Below are positions 1-6,299 of a stretch of DNA of 17,987 nucleotides, piece by piece. Source of the DNA: Bacteroidota bacterium (GTDB taxonomy: Bacteria > Bacteroidota > Bacteroidia > Bacteroidales > Paludibacteraceae); NCBI GenBank assembly GCA_023459355.1, contig JAEWUM010000050.1, positions 1-17,987 on the forward strand. The letters are read 5' to 3'. The translations under genes and the position numbers were made by a program. The notes under the pieces were generated by a model. It saw only the letters and a list, made by a program, of their open reading frames with translations, had not been told where the DNA came from and made no database searches. The stretch's first letter is position 1. Each line of letters starts with the position of its first letter.

Positions 1-133
1 TTCTTTGAAGGTTACGCAACGCGCAGAAGGATAATGCAGTAGATAACTAACTAAATCGTAACCTATTACTATCAAGAGCAATTAACCTACGCTCATTTCC
101 AATAAATTACACTCTTTTCGTAACTTCGGTGTG

Positions 134-141
134 CAAATCTA
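134..141 (-). promoter_or_regulatory. Candidate Bacteroidales -7 element pointing left out of the window
   Basis: The minus strand reads TAGATTTG followed by CA, which fits the Bacteroidales -7 consensus TAnnTTTG(C). It lies just past the rocD stop codon and points toward positions below 1. It would therefore serve a minus-strand gene beginning left of the window. I see no convincing -33 TTTG at the usual spacing and no start codon with an open frame before the window edge. The rest of 1-165 is A/T-rich and shows no gene, tRNA or terminator hairpin. Confidence 0.35.
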
Positions 142-165
142 CAATTTTTATTGAAAAGAGAACTG

Positions 166-1395
166 TTAATTTTCGAAAAAAAGAATAGTCTGAACGATAA
201 TATCAACACACGCTTCCAGTTCGGCTTTGGTCATGACCAACGGGGGTGCAAAACGTATAATATTGGTGTGCGTTGGTTTGGCTAACAGTCCGTTCTCCGC
301 TAATTTCAAACAGATATCCCAGGCTAAGTTTGTATGACCTTCGTTGTTAATTACCAGTGCATTCATCAACCCTTTCCCACGTACGAGTCTGGCAATTTTT
401 GACGAATTGCATAGTTTCTCCATTTCTTTTCGAAAATAAATGCCGAGTTCCAGGGCGTTCTCAGCCAGCCGTTCATCGCGAACCACTTCAAGGGCTGCAA
501 TGGCAACCGCTGCTGCCAGTGGATTCCCGCCAAAGGTAGAACCATGTTGTCCGGGGCGCAGGACATCCATAATTTCACGGTGCGACAGCACGCCTGAAAC
601 CGGATAAACACCTCCCGATAAGGCTTTTCCCAGGATCAGGATGTCGGGATGCACGTCTTCGTAATCACAGGCCAGCAAACGGCCGGTACGGGCAATGCCG
701 GTCTGAATCTCATCGGCGATAAACAATACCTGGTGTTTCCGGCATAAGTCATAACAACGCTTCAGATAGCCGTCATCCGGAACCAATGCCCCGGCCTCTC
801 CCTGGATGGGCTCAACCAAAAAACCGGCTACATCGGGATTTGCCTCTAAGGCTTTTTCCAGCGAATCAACATCATTATAAGGTATGATGATGAAACCGGG
901 CGTGTACGGTCCGAAATGTGTACGGGCATCCGGATCAACGGAAAACGAAACGATGGTCGTGGTACGGCCGTGGAAATTGTTCTCGCAAACGATGATTTTC
1001 GCCTTGTCTTCTGCAATTCCCTTATGTTCATACCCCCATTTCCGCCCAAGCTTGATAGCAGTTTCCACAGCTTCCGCACCGGTGTTCATCGGCAGGAATT
1101 TGTCGTAACCGAAATATCGGGAGATAAACTGTTCGAAAATGCCGAGCTTGCTGTTGTAAAACGCCCTTGAGGTAAGGGTAAGTTGTTTGGCTTGTGTGAT
1201 TAGTGCCTCTGTGATTTTCGGGTGACAATGACCCTGGTTCACGGCAGAGTATGCCGATAGAAAATCATAATACCTCTTTCCTTCCACATCCCACACATAT
1301 ACACCTTCACCCCGGTCGAGCACCACCGGAAGAGGGTGGTAATTGTGCGCGCCGTATTGGTTCTCGAGATTGATTAATTGTTCTGTTTGTTTCAT
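166..1395 (-). CDS. rocD: Ornithine aminotransferase (ornithine--oxo-acid transaminase)
   Basis: A 409-residue, PLP-dependent class III (fold type I) aminotransferase. It transfers the delta-amino group of ornithine to 2-oxoglutarate, giving glutamate 5-semialdehyde, which cyclises to pyrroline-5-carboxylate; it is cytosolic. Visible motifs are TGAEA (105-109) for phosphate binding, the ADEIQTG segment with Asp228 for the pyridine nitrogen, and LGKALSGG with the probable Schiff-base Lys257. STFGGNPLA, typical of ornithine aminotransferases, follows. Length matches the family (about 400). The gene is the last of a minus-strand run behind a DDAH-like hydrolase and CtlX, which supports ornithine rather than acetylornithine as substrate. 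A 170-bp gap with a heptamer array precedes it, so it may be transcribed by read-through or from a start site inside the gap. Acetylornithine aminotransferase is the alternative, but the motifs and context favour rocD. Confidence 0.93.
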   Translation of the reverse strand: MKQTEQLINLENQYGAHNYHPLPVVLDRGEGVYVWDVEGKRYYDFLSAYSAVNQGHCHPKITEALITQAKQLTLTSRAFYNSKLGIFEQFISRYFGYDKFLPMNTGAEAVETAIKLGRKWGYEHKGIAEDKAKIIVCENNFHGRTTTIVSFSVDPDARTHFGPYTPGFIIIPYNDVDSLEKALEANPDVAGFLVEPIQGEAGALVPDDGYLKRCYDLCRKHQVLFIADEIQTGIARTGRLLACDYEDVHPDILILGKALSGGVYPVSGVLSHREIMDVLRPGQHGSTFGGNPLAAAVAIAALEVVRDERLAENALELGIYFRKEMEKLCNSSKIARLVRGKGLMNALVINNEGHTNLAWDICLKLAENGLLAKPTHTNIIRFAPPLVMTKAELEACVDIIVQTILFFEN

Positions 1396-1403
1396 ATCTT
1401 TTT

Positions 1404-1578
1404 TGTTTACAGTCTACGGTCTACAGTCAACAGTCAACAGTCAACAGTCTACGGTCTACAGTTTACGGTCTACCGTCTATAGTTAACAGTCTACGGTCGT
1501 CGGTTGCCAGACACAGCTTTCCGCTTTCCGTTCTCCGTTCTCCGCTATTCGCTATTCGCTATTCACTATTCACTATTC
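1404..1578. repeat. Array of 25 degenerate heptanucleotide repeats
   Basis: Between rocD and ctlX the sequence keeps an exact 7-bp register for 175 bp. The first block (1404-1508) consists of variants of RGTCWAC, such as agtctac, ggtctac and three consecutive agtcaac. One poorly matching unit (1509-1515) follows. The second block (1516-1578) consists of gctttcc x2, gttctcc x2, gctattc x3 and actattc x2. Both blocks share one register with no indel. The array extends into the 3' end of ctlX, so the last four codons and the stop of that gene lie in repeat units. Similar short tandem heptamers are known from intergenic DNA of several bacterial groups; their function is unclear. Confidence 0.9.
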
Positions 1579-2498
1579 ACCACCTCCAGCATCATACACC
1601 TTACACTACCGCCGCCATATTTTTCAATCGTGGGTACTGGGCATACAATCAGGTCATTATAACTTTTCAACGCTGTTATTTGGTTTGTGTTCAGCGAATC
1701 ATAAGCCGATTGTGACATGACCAGAAACTTCTCACCGGTCGTGTTTCTTACCTGAAGCATATTACCGGCAAACCGGTGCATTTGTGCTTCACTGATTTCG
1801 ATGATGTGTTTTCCGGTTTCCCGAAAGGCGCTTTTCAGCATGTACTTTTCTTTTTCATCATCAATACTGTCGAAACAAATTACGACAAATTCATCGGCGA
1901 TACACATCAGCACATTGGTATGGTACACCGGCAACCGCTCGCTACCTGCCTGTTGATAGGCGTTGAAACAGACCGGCCTGTAACCGAAATCACCACAGAA
2001 ATGTTGGAAAAGTTTTTTATCCGTTCGTTCCGAAAGTGCGGCATAGGCAATTCGATGGTCACGATCGAGTACCATGCTGCCGGTGCCTTCTAAAAATACA
2101 TTTTCCGCTTCAAATTGGCTGTAATCAACCATGCAGGCCGGGCTAAACCTGTTTTCCAATACATCCTGAATGAAGTCGGTTCGTCTTTCTGCGCGACGAT
2201 TCGGTGCGTACATCGGGTATAAAACCACCCGACCATCCTCCTGAAAGGAAATCCAGTTGTTCGGAAATATTGAATCCGGAGTATGAGGTGCTGCAGTATC
2301 AGGATACACCATGACCTGAACACCCTTATCCCGAAGTAATTTCACCATGTTCCTGAATTCTTCCAACGCCTGTTGTTGAATCAACCGGTCGGGTTTGTCA
2401 CCTTCCTGCTGAAAGAAATTGTTGACCGCGGTTTCAGGGTTAAAGCCGAAAGCCACCGGTTCAATCATGATTACCTTATTTGTTGTTTGTACTGACAT
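1566..2498 (-). CDS. ctlX: Citrulline utilization hydrolase CtlX (guanidine-modifying enzyme superfamily)
   Basis: A 310-residue member of the arginine deiminase / amidinotransferase fold. In Francisella, CtlX is required for citrulline use and is described as converting citrulline to ornithine. Recognisable segments are IEPVAFGFNPETAVNNFF near the N terminus, PDSIFPNNW (74-82), LEGTGSMV with Glu137, YHTNVLM with His193, and the terminal KYGGGSVRCMM with the probable nucleophile Cys301. Its start lies 16 bp after the stop of the upstream DDAH-like gene, so the two should be cotranscribed; rocD follows. This order supports a route ending in ornithine and then glutamate semialdehyde. The C-terminal VNSE and the stop codon are encoded by units of the heptamer array. 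The ATG at 2498 gives the full conserved N terminus. Substrate assignment rests on family resemblance and context. Confidence 0.88.
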   Translation of the reverse strand: MSVQTTNKVIMIEPVAFGFNPETAVNNFFQQEGDKPDRLIQQQALEEFRNMVKLLRDKGVQVMVYPDTAAPHTPDSIFPNNWISFQEDGRVVLYPMYAPNRRAERRTDFIQDVLENRFSPACMVDYSQFEAENVFLEGTGSMVLDRDHRIAYAALSERTDKKLFQHFCGDFGYRPVCFNAYQQAGSERLPVYHTNVLMCIADEFVVICFDSIDDEKEKYMLKSAFRETGKHIIEISEAQMHRFAGNMLQVRNTTGEKFLVMSQSAYDSLNTNQITALKSYNDLIVCPVPTIEKYGGGSVRCMMLEVVNSE

Positions 2499-2514
2499 AA
2501 CTTTTTTATCCTGT

Positions 2515-3435
2515 TTAGTCCGTTGTTCTGATTAACGGAAAAGTGGAACAACGTAATAAGCCGCCCATTTTCGAGATCTCACGGTAAGGGACCCGTTCGA
2601 CCGTCATTCCCCATTCCTTTTCCAGGTGGTTGTTCAGCCGGTCAAAATGCTCCTCCGAAACCACTACATCGGGAGAAATGGAAAACACATTGGTGTACAT
2701 TTGGTACATCTCTTCCTGCGTGATTTCAAATAAATTCTCTTTCCCGAATATATCCATCAACCGGTAATAATCATTTTCCGACCTGAATCCGGCTTTGTAA
2801 ATCAGAGCTCTGTTGCGCGATACCGGCATAAAGGTACAATCGAGATGCAGGATACCCTGTCGCGGATCAGTGTCGTGTTTCTTCAATTCCAATGGAATCA
2901 GTGTTTTCTCCGGAAATAATTCTTTCAGAAAATGAAAGGCATAGAGGTTGGTTCGTGCCGATTTCAGGCTGGCGTAATCTCTTCCTGAATAAAGTCCTAC
3001 GAATACCATATCGTTGTAGAGCACCACATCGCCACCCTCTACGTGCGCCCGTTCGGGCAGATTGAAAATGCGGTTGTAAGGAATCTGGCTGTAAACCACC
3101 TCATAAGCTTCCTTTTCATTTTCACGGGTCGGGATGATATTGGAGTTGATTATTTTATCGTCGATAACAAAGCCTACATCCCGGGCAAATACCTGGTTGC
3201 AGTGCTCAATGTTCCAGGGACGAAACACCTGTACATCGTATTTTTGCAATACCTGCGCAAAAGCCGACATTTCTCTGAATACTGCTTCTTCAGCCGGATA
3301 GATGCCTCTGACTGCCGATTCGTAAGATTTGGCGTCGTAGGTTTCTTCAGGAACCGGTGGTTTACCCATGGAGCCAGGCTGACCGAGCACCACTGCTTTG
3401 AGTCGGTCGGTTTCGTTTCTGATGTTCAGTAGCAT
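2515..3435 (-). CDS. DDAH / arginine deiminase-like hydrolase (amidinotransferase family)
   Basis: A 306-residue protein of the guanidine-modifying superfamily. It acts on guanidino compounds through a Cys-His-Glu/Asp site; relatives are dimethylarginine dimethylaminohydrolase, arginine deiminase and glycine amidinotransferase. Seen here are FARDVGFVI (Arg85-Asp86), the HVEGGDVVL segment with Glu133 and Asp136, ILHLDCTF with His197, and SKMGGLLRCSTFPLIR with the probable nucleophile Cys296. It is the first gene of the minus-strand operon with ctlX and rocD. I infer that it makes citrulline, either from arginine or from methylated arginines, for CtlX. The sequence alone cannot separate these options. 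The closeness to DDAH is a judgement from length and motif spelling; classical arginine deiminase is about 400 residues and would be longer. A -7 element lies just upstream. Confidence 0.8.
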   Translation of the reverse strand: MLLNIRNETDRLKAVVLGQPGSMGKPPVPEETYDAKSYESAVRGIYPAEEAVFREMSAFAQVLQKYDVQVFRPWNIEHCNQVFARDVGFVIDDKIINSNIIPTRENEKEAYEVVYSQIPYNRIFNLPERAHVEGGDVVLYNDMVFVGLYSGRDYASLKSARTNLYAFHFLKELFPEKTLIPLELKKHDTDPRQGILHLDCTFMPVSRNRALIYKAGFRSENDYYRLMDIFGKENLFEITQEEMYQMYTNVFSISPDVVVSEEHFDRLNNHLEKEWGMTVERVPYREISKMGGLLRCSTFPLIRTTD

Positions 3436-3449
3436 GTGTTTGTTTTTTG

Positions 3450-3457
3450 CAAATGTA
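3450..3457 (-). promoter_or_regulatory. -7 promoter element of the ddah-like/ctlX/rocD operon
   Basis: The minus strand reads TACATTTG, an exact match to TAnnTTTG. Nineteen bases upstream (3477-3480) is TTTT, three of four with the -33 TTTG. Transcription would begin about 8 bases before the start codon at 3435, giving a very short A-rich leader. The remainder of the 195-bp divergent gap to 3630 holds no gene. Confidence 0.5.
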
Positions 3458-3571
3458 TAAAACTATAGTTAGATGTAAAACCATTCGGGGGTTAAAAATG
3501 TTTATTTGTTGTATAAAGTTGCATTTTAGCCTGATTGAATATGCTTTCATTGTTGAGAAGCCGATGAGAGG

Positions 3572-3584
3572 CTATCATTGATAG
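3572..3584. promoter_or_regulatory. Short palindrome in the divergent ddah-like/CYTH promoter gap
   Basis: CTATCATTGATAG is a perfect inverted repeat (6-bp arms, 1-bp centre). It sits about 50 bp before the CYTH gene and about 135 bp before the divergent operon. It could be an operator, but a 6-bp palindrome in A/T-rich DNA can also arise by chance. Confidence 0.2.
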
Positions 3585-3603
3585 TAGTATCAAAAATTAT
3601 TCG

Positions 3604-3612
3604 TAACATTGC
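3604..3612 (+). promoter_or_regulatory. Possible degenerate -7 element upstream of the CYTH gene
   Basis: TAACATTGC differs by one base from TAnnTTTGC and lies 18 bp before the start codon at 3631. No -33 TTTG at standard spacing is apparent. It is the best candidate in this gap for the plus-strand gene. Confidence 0.3.
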
Positions 3613-3630
3613 AGCTCGAAACAAACCACC

Positions 3631-4101
3631 ATGCCACAGGAAATCGAACGAAAATTTTTAGTTACATCCGAAGCGTACAAAAAAGAAGCGTACAGGAAAA
3701 CGTATATCAAACAAGGTTATCTTTCAGTGACACCAGAAGCGACCGTCAGGGTTCGCATTCGTGATGCGCAGGCAACCCTCACCATCAAGGGGAAAAGCAG
3801 CGAAGAGGGAACCTCGCGCTATGAGTGGGAAAAAGCAATTGAAGTAGCAGAAGCTGTCGAATTGCTGCAATTATGTAGCACGGGACTAATCGAGAAGAAT
3901 CGTTATGAAATCCGTGTAGGTAAACATCTTTTCGAGGTGGATGAATTTTTGGGAGCAAATGAAGGCCTGGTTGTAGCCGAGGTAGAATTAAAAAACGAGG
4001 CAGACTCTTTTGAAAAGCCTGCCTGGTTAGGATTGGAGGTCACGGGAGACCTCCGCTATTATAATGCCTTGTTAAGTCAGCATCCTTTTTCTCAGTGGTG
4101 A
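3631..4101 (+). CDS. CYTH-domain (triphosphate tunnel metalloenzyme) protein
   Basis: A 156-residue single-domain CYTH protein. The N-terminal signature EIERK (residues 4-8, the ExExK motif) is diagnostic and coordinates metal in the tunnel. Alternating charged strands follow, including TVRVRIRD, ATLTIKGK, SRYEWEK, NRYEIRV and VVAEVELK, as expected for the eight-stranded tunnel whose Arg/Lys and Glu residues bind triphosphate and divalent cation. Bacterial stand-alone members of this size have been shown to act as tripolyphosphatases; adenylate cyclase and thiamine triphosphatase activities occur elsewhere in the family. Nothing here fixes the substrate. The gene is monocistronic, divergent from the arginine operon, and its last 10 bases overlap the 3' end of the converging AOX-like gene. 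Confidence 0.88.
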   Translation: MPQEIERKFLVTSEAYKKEAYRKTYIKQGYLSVTPEATVRVRIRDAQATLTIKGKSSEEGTSRYEWEKAIEVAEAVELLQLCSTGLIEKNRYEIRVGKHLFEVDEFLGANEGLVVAEVELKNEADSFEKPAWLGLEVTGDLRYYNALLSQHPFSQW

Positions 4102-4805
4102 TCCGGATCAGGCATTCCTTCGTAGTTGAAAATTTTCTCATGCATGCCGGCATAATAAAAACTGTGGTTGCGGTGATCCCGTTCGTCGAGCCCTATTCTT
4201 CTGAAGATGTCGGCATAATTAGCTAGATCAGCATATTCTTTCACGATAGGATTAGTCACCGGCTCTTTTTCCCACTGCGGATTTTCCTGTACCATTTGAG
4301 CATAAATAATTTCAGCATGGTCTTCAAATTCCGCGTTGAACCTGAAACCTGCTTTGATGTTCGTCCAGGCCACGATTTTCGAAAGTACAATATAAAAGGT
4401 TGTGATCAGAAACACCACCGGAGTTGAAAGAAACCAGGGGTCTTTCAGATTATCTTCCCTCATTTTCTCCTGGATAACCAGTAAATGCATATATTCATTG
4501 TCCTGTGCTGCCCTTCCCCAGGCGATGATATCCTGTGCCCAGTCAACTTTCTTCCGGTTAAAATACTTGTAAGTCAGCCGGAAATACTGTCTGATTTCCC
4601 ATTCCCTGTAAGGGATACAAGCCAGAATTTCCAGTAACTTAGCCTTTGCTAAGCGGTTCTTTTTTCCAGTGGCCAGGTCCATTCCCAAGAAAAAAATACG
4701 GGCGGCAAAGCTATACTTTAACCGGGGCGTTTTCAGTGTGTTTAATTGTTCTTTACGTAAATCAATTGCCATATATGTTTGTTTTATAGTTTGAATATAC
4801 TTCAT
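4092..4805 (-). CDS. Alternative oxidase-like di-iron protein
   Basis: A 237-residue protein that I place in the alternative oxidase family (AOX / plastid terminal oxidase) by its di-iron ligand pattern. LLEILACIP with Glu59 matches the LETVAGVP type of motif. NEYMHLL with Glu104 and His107 matches NERMHLM. AEFEDHAE with Glu161 matches LEEEA. GLDERDHRNHS with Glu208 and His211 matches the RADEAHH motif. All six expected ligands (four Glu, two His) are thus present in the right order and similar spacing. A hydrophobic stretch at about 124-147 fits interfacial membrane binding. The family oxidises ubiquinol or plastoquinol and reduces oxygen to water without proton pumping; in a menaquinone organism the donor is uncertain. 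The start could instead be the ATG for Met12 (4772). It converges with the CYTH gene and overlaps it by 10 bp. The 155-bp upstream gap shows no clear promoter. Confidence 0.75.
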   Translation of the reverse strand: MKYIQTIKQTYMAIDLRKEQLNTLKTPRLKYSFAARIFFLGMDLATGKKNRLAKAKLLEILACIPYREWEIRQYFRLTYKYFNRKKVDWAQDIIAWGRAAQDNEYMHLLVIQEKMREDNLKDPWFLSTPVVFLITTFYIVLSKIVAWTNIKAGFRFNAEFEDHAEIIYAQMVQENPQWEKEPVTNPIVKEYADLANYADIFRRIGLDERDHRNHSFYYAGMHEKIFNYEGMPDPDHH

Positions 4806-4960
4806 GCGGGTGTAAGAAAGAGTCCTTACATCAGCAGGGTGTTAAACGTCGAAAATCTGTGATTTGATGCCGTATTGAGGTTATCTGCTAAACAGTAAAA
4901 CCAGGTAAATTGTTTGGGGAATTTTAGTTAAAAAAGGAGCATAAACCGGAAAAATTATCT

Positions 4961-6187
4961 TCAGGGATTGTTCAGTAAATCCTGCATGTCTACATAGAAA
5001 TCCATAAGTTCCTGATTCCTATCCACAACAACATGTAAGGGTTGGCCCGAGACCTGTTGAAAGAAGCCCCTGATTTCCGGGAGTTTTATTGTATATGTTT
5101 TATTGCCCTTGATTTCAATCAGGACATCTCCCGTTTGTAAACCGGCTTTTTCCGCAGGAGAATCTTTCCATATATTCGTAATTTCGTACACCGGGATGAA
5201 ATTCCCGTTTTGAATTACTTCTATCCCGGCAACATTGTATTTGAATTTATTATTGAAATTGTGATTAGGTTTGAGGTATAAAGCCTTATTTTTGATGTCG
5301 ATGATGATGTTGAATCTCGAAAGCAACTCGTTGCCAATGGTGCCGTCGCGATCCGACCTGCTGATGATGCCCGCTATAGTTGCTGAATCAGGGAAAACCA
5401 CGATGGGTTGATGGAAGCAGTATTTATCGAAGCAGATTTGCGGTATGCGCGCCAGATACCCACACATTTCGCCGCTAAAGCCTTCCCCTATGCGTGCGTA
5501 AACGCGTCGTTCCGGAATTTCGGCAGCATCCGACCGTACCGTTTGAAACCATGCGTTGAGCATGGCGCCGGTATCAATTAACATTTTAATGTTACGAATG
5601 CGTGCGCTATCATCCAATAAAGTAAGGTTAATGTACAATTTGTTATTTTCAACAATGAGAGGTTTGTATATATACCCTTTTGGAACTTTATTTTTATCAT
5701 GATGGAAAAGATTCATCCTTTTTCGGGTATAATCGAACTCTGCGATGTAGTCTTTGATTAAATTGATACCAGCTATTCCATTTATTTTAGCTCCGACATG
5801 ATGTGACAGTCCCAGGATGTCCTCTGTTAACAAATTAACGGTTGTGTTTGTAAGTTTTAATTTGCCGAGTTTTATAATGTTTCCTTCACTTACGAAACTC
5901 GAAACAGTTTTACCTGATCCGAGTCCCTGTATTGGTTTCAGTATGCCAGGCATTAAGTCTACAGAATCTTCCATCTGTAATTCAGTAATAATTGTATTTC
6001 TTACACCTGTATCAAACATCAGCCGCAAGGGTGTAGAGTTGTTGATGGTGGCATGTATGATGATGTAACTGCCGGCCAGTTCTATAGGAATTGATGCTAC
6101 CCTTACTGCACGACCATGAAGGACTCCCGACAACAGGGTCATCAGCAGGAATAAAAGAAGCCGGTATGGTGCAGGGCTGATAATCAT
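4961..6187 (-). CDS. Exported two-lobe retropepsin-like aspartyl protease with PDZ domain
   Basis: A predicted exported protein of 408 residues. A basic N terminus and hydrophobic core (about 8-24) form a signal peptide. Two aspartyl protease half-sites follow, LMFDTGVRNT (Asp59) and MLIDTGAMLN (Asp205), each in a retropepsin-like unit. The second unit ends with GTIGNELLSRFNIIID, typical of the distal strands of these proteases. A PDZ domain occupies roughly 320-405, including SPAEKAGLQTGDVLIEIKG. Having both DTG motifs on one chain suggests an internally paired, monomeric enzyme; substrate is unknown. I chose the ATG at 6187 over an in-frame TTG at 6214 because that TTG lies inside a perfect -7 promoter element and would probably precede the transcript start. 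No operon partner is evident; the gene is divergent from the MBOAT gene. Confidence 0.85.
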   Translation of the reverse strand: MIISPAPYRLLLFLLMTLLSGVLHGRAVRVASIPIELAGSYIIIHATINNSTPLRLMFDTGVRNTIITELQMEDSVDLMPGILKPIQGLGSGKTVSSFVSEGNIIKLGKLKLTNTTVNLLTEDILGLSHHVGAKINGIAGINLIKDYIAEFDYTRKRMNLFHHDKNKVPKGYIYKPLIVENNKLYINLTLLDDSARIRNIKMLIDTGAMLNAWFQTVRSDAAEIPERRVYARIGEGFSGEMCGYLARIPQICFDKYCFHQPIVVFPDSATIAGIISRSDRDGTIGNELLSRFNIIIDIKNKALYLKPNHNFNNKFKYNVAGIEVIQNGNFIPVYEITNIWKDSPAEKAGLQTGDVLIEIKGNKTYTIKLPEIRGFFQQVSGQPLHVVVDRNQELMDFYVDMQDLLNNP

Positions 6188-6211
6188 AGTAATAAATTTC
6201 AGGAGTTGCCA

Positions 6212-6219
6212 CAAATATA
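6212..6219 (-). promoter_or_regulatory. -7 promoter element of the aspartyl protease gene
   Basis: The minus strand reads TATATTTG, a perfect TAnnTTTG, 24 bases before the ATG at 6187. It argues against the upstream in-frame TTG start, because that codon overlaps the element. No good -33 box is visible. Confidence 0.55.
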
Positions 6220-6244
6220 GACAAAGAATTTTAAAAGAAATGTT

Positions 6245-6252
6245 TAAATTTG
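6245..6252 (+). promoter_or_regulatory. -7 promoter element of the MBOAT operon
   Basis: TAAATTTG on the plus strand matches TAnnTTTG and lies 47 bp before the start codon at 6300. With the opposing element at 6212-6219 it makes a compact back-to-back promoter region. A standard -33 TTTG is not evident. Confidence 0.5.
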
Positions 6253-6299
6253 TGGATTTTTAAAACCTGGTTAATCTGATTACACAATAATCCTGATTT

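Noticed and set aside
1..165. Possible tRNA or small gene at the left edge
   Set aside because: No cloverleaf-compatible arms and no open frame of useful length are visible; only a candidate promoter remains.
1404..1578. Heptamer array considered as a CRISPR array
   Set aside because: The units are 7 bp and contiguous with no spacers, and no cas genes are present.
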